In this document: piece by piece, positions 6,417 to 8,970 of the stretch | Layout of the letters: every line of letters starts with the position of its first letter | How positions within the stretch are numbered: position 1 is the first letter of the stretch | DNA from: Salinisphaeraceae bacterium UBA4764 | GTDB lineage: Bacteria > Pseudomonadota > Gammaproteobacteria > Nevskiales > Salinisphaeraceae | Reading direction: 5' to 3' | DNA length: 8,970 nucleotides | NCBI GenBank assembly: GCA_002403445.1 | Contig: DHHU01000052.1 | Coordinates: 61,831-70,800, forward strand | Translations under genes and position numbers: made by a program | Notes under the pieces: generated by a model | What the model saw: only the letters and a program-made list of their open reading frames with translations | What the model was told of the DNA's origin: nothing | Database searches by the model: none

Positions 6417-7796
6417 GTGTCTGACGCAGCATCACCGGCCACGAATACCATTGCGGCATTGGCCAGTGGTCGCGATCCGGCTGGTATTGCCGTGGTTCGT
6501 GTCTCGGGTCCCCAAAGTCGATGCATCATACGCGCCCTGATTGGCCGTGTGCCCCCAGCACGGCGGGCTGTTCATTGTGTACTTCGAACTGGCGATAACG
6601 CTGTCATAGATGAGGGCCTGATCATTTTCTTTGCAGGTCCGGCATCTTTTACCGGTGAAGATGTGCTGGAATTTCATGGCCATGGCAGCCCGGTGTTGGT
6701 GGATATGGTCTTGGAGCGCATGATGGAACTGGGCGCACGCCCTGCTGAACCCGGTGAGTATTCGCGACGAGCTTTTGAAAATAATCGGTTGAGTCTGGAT
6801 CAGGCCGAAGCGACGGCGGACGTTATCGCTGCAGAAAGCCGGGCTGCCGCTACTGCAGCGATGCGTTCATTACAGGGCGAATTTGCTCGTCGTGCTGAGA
6901 GTCTGACGACTTCACTTGTGCAACTTCGAGCTTTGATTGAAGGGTCTTTGGATTTTCCTGACGAAGACGATATCGATTGGCTCGGTAATGCCCAAGTCGG
7001 CGCCCGTATTGATACGGTTCAAAATGAATTGGCTCAACTGGCCAACGAAGCTGGAAATGGGGCGCGGCTGCAAGAGGGGTTAAGAGTCGCGATCCTTGGC
7101 CAGCCTAACGTCGGTAAATCTAGTCTTCTCAATGCCTTGAGTCGCCGCAACTCGGCAATAGTAACCGATATACCAGGTACGACTCGAGATGTATTGGAAG
7201 AACAGGTTGAGTTGGCTGGAGTTCAAATAACACTAGTGGATACGGCAGGTTTACGCACAACCGACAACCCTATCGAGATCGAGGGTATACGCCGTGCCCG
7301 CAATGCGGCTGAATATGCCAATCACGTGCTGTATATGTTTGATGCGGTGCAGGGTTTGGGCAGTGAAGATCAAGTCCAACTGGATGCTTTGCCTGCCAGC
7401 GTGGGCGTGACACAGGTCGGTAACAAGATAGACTTGGTCAGCGGCTCTGGACCAAACCCACAATATGCTGAACGTGCTGAAAAACAGGCGATGGTCGAAA
7501 TTTCAGCCCTCACCGGTGCCGGCATCGATACTCTGATCCACCACCTCAGCCAGGATGTCGCTCAAGGCGTGGTCCAAGCGGCCACGTTTTCGGCGCGTCG
7601 TCGACACTTGAATGCGTTGGAAAACGCTCAATCCGCACTCAAGCAGGCGAGATCATTACTTGTAGAGACTGGTGATGCCGAGTTGGTCGCTGATGAACTG
7701 ACGAGCGCCCAAAGCTATCTCAGCGAAATTACTGGCGCGGTCTCGCCAGATGCAGTTTTAGGCGAAATTTTTGCAACGTTTTGTATCGGCAAGTAG
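6417..7796 (+). CDS. mnmE: tRNA uridine-5-carboxymethylaminomethyl modification GTPase MnmE
   Basis: MnmE (TrmE) acts with MnmG to install the cmnm5 or nm5 group on wobble uridine 34 of certain tRNAs, using a folate one-carbon unit and GTP hydrolysis. The 459-residue protein has an N-terminal folate-binding domain (about 1-118), with GEYSRRAF at 113-120. A helical domain follows, with an inserted G domain: G1 GQPNVGKS (228-235), G2-region TDIPGTTRD (250-258), G3 DTAG (275-278), G4 NKID (336-339) and G5 SAL (363-365). It ends with the family's C-terminal FCIGK, whose Cys is required for the modification reaction. The GTG start directly abuts the yidC stop, implying coupled translation. The usual partner mnmG does not follow within the window. 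Confidence 0.97.
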   Translation: MSDAASPATNTIAALASGRDPAGIAVVRVSGPQSRCIIRALIGRVPPARRAVHCVLRTGDNAVIDEGLIIFFAGPASFTGEDVLEFHGHGSPVLVDMVLERMMELGARPAEPGEYSRRAFENNRLSLDQAEATADVIAAESRAAATAAMRSLQGEFARRAESLTTSLVQLRALIEGSLDFPDEDDIDWLGNAQVGARIDTVQNELAQLANEAGNGARLQEGLRVAILGQPNVGKSSLLNALSRRNSAIVTDIPGTTRDVLEEQVELAGVQITLVDTAGLRTTDNPIEIEGIRRARNAAEYANHVLYMFDAVQGLGSEDQVQLDALPASVGVTQVGNKIDLVSGSGPNPQYAERAEKQAMVEISALTGAGIDTLIHHLSQDVAQGVVQAATFSARRRHLNALENAQSALKQARSLLVETGDAELVADELTSAQSYLSEITGAVSPDAVLGEIFATFCIGK

Positions 7797-8080
7797 GCTG
7801 ACTTGACTGATATGGACTCCGATAGGCGAACCGCAATTGAACTGCGACGACGCGGTTTGTAAACAACTAACACTGCAATCGCTGTCACTGTTGAACATTA
7901 GAAATTATCCAGTTGCTGCCTCTGGATGCGTCGTTGGGTCAACGCAATAATGCAATGGTGGCCATGTTCGTCTCCATGTTCATAGCGATGCTTTTGGGCG
8001 GTGCGAATAGGTTGGGCTACATCATTATTATTTAGAGATGGTAATGTGTAAAAAAGTTTTTTCCTTGTTGACTTAAGATC
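7797..8080. other. Non-coding gap between mnmE and folB
   Basis: These 284 bp show no gene of recognisable family, no tRNA and no convincing terminator. Visible elements are a loose inverted repeat AACCGC/GCGGTT (7829-7834 and 7852-7857, 17-base loop, no T run) and two copies of CCATGTTC about 12 bp apart (near 7962 and 7974). A symmetric AAAAAAGTTTTTT lies at 8050-8062. A 26-codon open frame for a hydrophobic peptide (7955-8035) is discussed in the findings. The folB promoter presumably lies here but cannot be fixed. Confidence 0.6.
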
Positions 8081-8434
8081 TTGGATATCATTTTTATCCG
8101 TAGCCTCGAATTGGCGGCGGTCATAGGCGTTTATGAGGCCGAGCGCAAGACGGCGCAAAGACTGGTCGTCGACTTAGAACTGGGTTTCGATACCAGGCGG
8201 CCTGCTGTCAGCGATAACGTGGCCCAAACTCTGGATTATCAGCAAATCGCCAGCGATATAGATCAATACGTGGGAAGTTCAAAATTTTATCTGGTTGAAT
8301 CACTGGCCAACGCATTGGCAGCGCGGCTATTGGCGCGCTATCCCATAGAGAACTTGAAGCTCACGTTGACCAAACCCGATGTCATGGCACCCGATGTCGG
8401 GGTACGCATCTATCGGGAATCCGATACGCTTTGA
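8081..8434 (+). CDS. folB: Dihydroneopterin aldolase
   Basis: FolB converts 7,8-dihydroneopterin to 6-hydroxymethyl-dihydropterin and glycolaldehyde in folate synthesis, as a cytoplasmic homo-octamer in known members. The 117-residue product MDIIFIRSLELAAVIGVYEA is close to E. coli FolB in start and length. Catalytic and pterin-binding residues of the family can be placed: E21 in GVYEAE, Y53 in LDYQQIA, E73 in LVESLAN and K98 in LTKP. The start is a TTG with an in-frame TGA only 12 bases upstream, so no longer start exists; the ribosome-binding site is weak. FolX (dihydroneopterin triphosphate epimerase) is a paralogue, but the N-terminus and K98 context favour FolB. The gene is not next to folK. 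It is convergent with the PEBP-family gene, whose stop lies 5 bp beyond the folB stop. Confidence 0.92.
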   Translation: MDIIFIRSLELAAVIGVYEAERKTAQRLVVDLELGFDTRRPAVSDNVAQTLDYQQIASDIDQYVGSSKFYLVESLANALAARLLARYPIENLKLTLTKPDVMAPDVGVRIYRESDTL

Positions 8435-8439
8435 CGACT

Positions 8440-8970
8440 TCAGGGCGCTCTAAATAAACCCACTAAAACACTGGTCCCGATGACGTGTCCCTGAATCGCC
8501 TTGTCGAATTGTAGGCGGGTGGCATGCCGTTGGTCGATTTTAGTGTTCAGAGCATAAAGCGTGATGCGATAGTGATGTTCGCCTTCTGGGGGACAAACGC
8601 CCGTGTATCCAATATTGCCATGCCCGTTTATGCCAAATTGCGCGTAGTTCTCCAGAGCATCGAGTGCCACATTGGTTGGTAAATGCCGCCGCTTTGGGGA
8701 CAGATCATAGACGATCCAGTGAACAAAATGGCCACTGGGTGCGTCCGGGTCAATAATCGTGAGCGCCAGTGACTTTGCCGTTTTCGGGACCCCTGACCAC
8801 GCCAACGGTGGCGATTTTCCGGCCCCGTAACAACTGTACTCATGAGGTATGAGTGTATGATCTTTAAACGCGGGCGACCGAATAGTCATGTGCGCCCCGG
8901 CAAAGGCGCTTACGCTTGCCAGGATCCAGGTTATGGCAAAGATTATAGACCGGTTTAGAAATAGCCTCAT
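8440..8970 (-). CDS. Secreted YbhB/YbcL-family (PEBP) Raf-kinase-inhibitor-like protein
   Basis: The 176-residue product belongs to the phosphatidylethanolamine-binding protein superfamily, bacterial YbhB/YbcL branch. Its hallmark blocks are SPPLAWSGVP (53-62), DPDAPSGHFVHWIVYDL (74-90) and GYTGVCPPEGEHHYRITLYAL (121-141). These supply the Asp, Pro and two His of the conserved anion-binding pocket. An N-terminal Arg/hydrophobic stretch ending SAFA|GA (cleavage likely after residue 24) looks like a Sec signal peptide, so the protein is probably periplasmic. C47 and C126 could form a disulfide. The cellular role of bacterial members is poorly known, and no substrate can be inferred. The ATG is the last triplet of the window, so upstream signals, or a longer start, cannot be excluded. 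It ends tail-to-tail with folB with almost no spacer. Confidence 0.9.
   Translation of the reverse strand: MRLFLNRSIIFAITWILASVSAFAGAHMTIRSPAFKDHTLIPHEYSCYGAGKSPPLAWSGVPKTAKSLALTIIDPDAPSGHFVHWIVYDLSPKRRHLPTNVALDALENYAQFGINGHGNIGYTGVCPPEGEHHYRITLYALNTKIDQRHATRLQFDKAIQGHVIGTSVLVGLFRAP

Noticed and set aside
7829..7857. Inverted repeat AACCGC/GCGGTT after mnmE as a terminator
   Set aside because: The stem is only 6 bp with a 17-base loop and no following T run.
8068..8097. TTGACT plus TTTTAT as the folB promoter
   Set aside because: The -10 would lie inside folB, downstream of the only possible start codon.
7898..8158. Minus-strand 86-codon frame across the mnmE-folB gap and the folB start
   Set aside because: It overlaps the start of folB antisense, shows no family motif, and its His/Glu-rich run simply mirrors the Met/Phe-rich codons of the opposite strand.

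Overview
This is the chromosome-origin neighbourhood of a bacterium, most likely a gammaproteobacterium. DnaA, DnaN, RpmH, RnpA, YidC and MnmE all resemble gammaproteobacterial proteins as I recall them. Examples are the DnaA stretch GGRDHTTVLHA, the DnaN C-terminus VVMPMRL and the MnmE C-terminus FCIGK. The order gyrB-recF-dnaN-dnaA, divergent from rpmH-rnpA-yidC-mnmE, is also the classical one. I cannot name the genus. No insertion sequence, tRNA, rRNA or CRISPR array is visible.

Left arm, minus strand (about 1-3940, transcribed leftward): dnaA, then a 232-bp gap, then dnaN, recF and the first 46 codons of gyrB, closely spaced. The dnaA-dnaN gap looks like oriC. It holds DnaA-box-like sites near dnaA, a GC-rich patch, five perfect TAG triplets (a DnaA-trio) and an AT-rich stretch next to dnaN. 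Inside recF, at 830-845, lies a perfect 16-bp palindrome identical to a ParB-binding parS site. The window therefore appears to hold the initiator gene, the unwinding site, the sliding clamp and a centromere within about 3.2 kb.

Right arm, plus strand (4092-7796): rpmH, rnpA, yidC and mnmE, tightly packed (gaps of 11, 55 and 0 bp). They cover ribosomal protein L34, the RNase P protein subunit, the inner-membrane insertase and a tRNA-wobble GTPase. yidD, which usually sits between rnpA and yidC, is missing. A short region with candidate divergent promoters (3941-4091) separates the two arms.

Right end: after mnmE the usual mnmG-rsmG-parA-parB run does not follow. Instead there is a 284-bp gap, then folB (dihydroneopterin aldolase). 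A convergent gene for a secreted PEBP/YbhB-family protein comes next, whose start codon is the last base triplet of the window.

Notable oddities are a very basic periplasmic domain in YidC, widespread GTG/TTG start codons (six of ten genes), weak ribosome-binding sites, and a 13-bp direct repeat just before yidC. The core genes are conserved housekeeping genes. I see no evidence of a wholly new system; the most interesting signals are the cis-acting origin and centromere elements.
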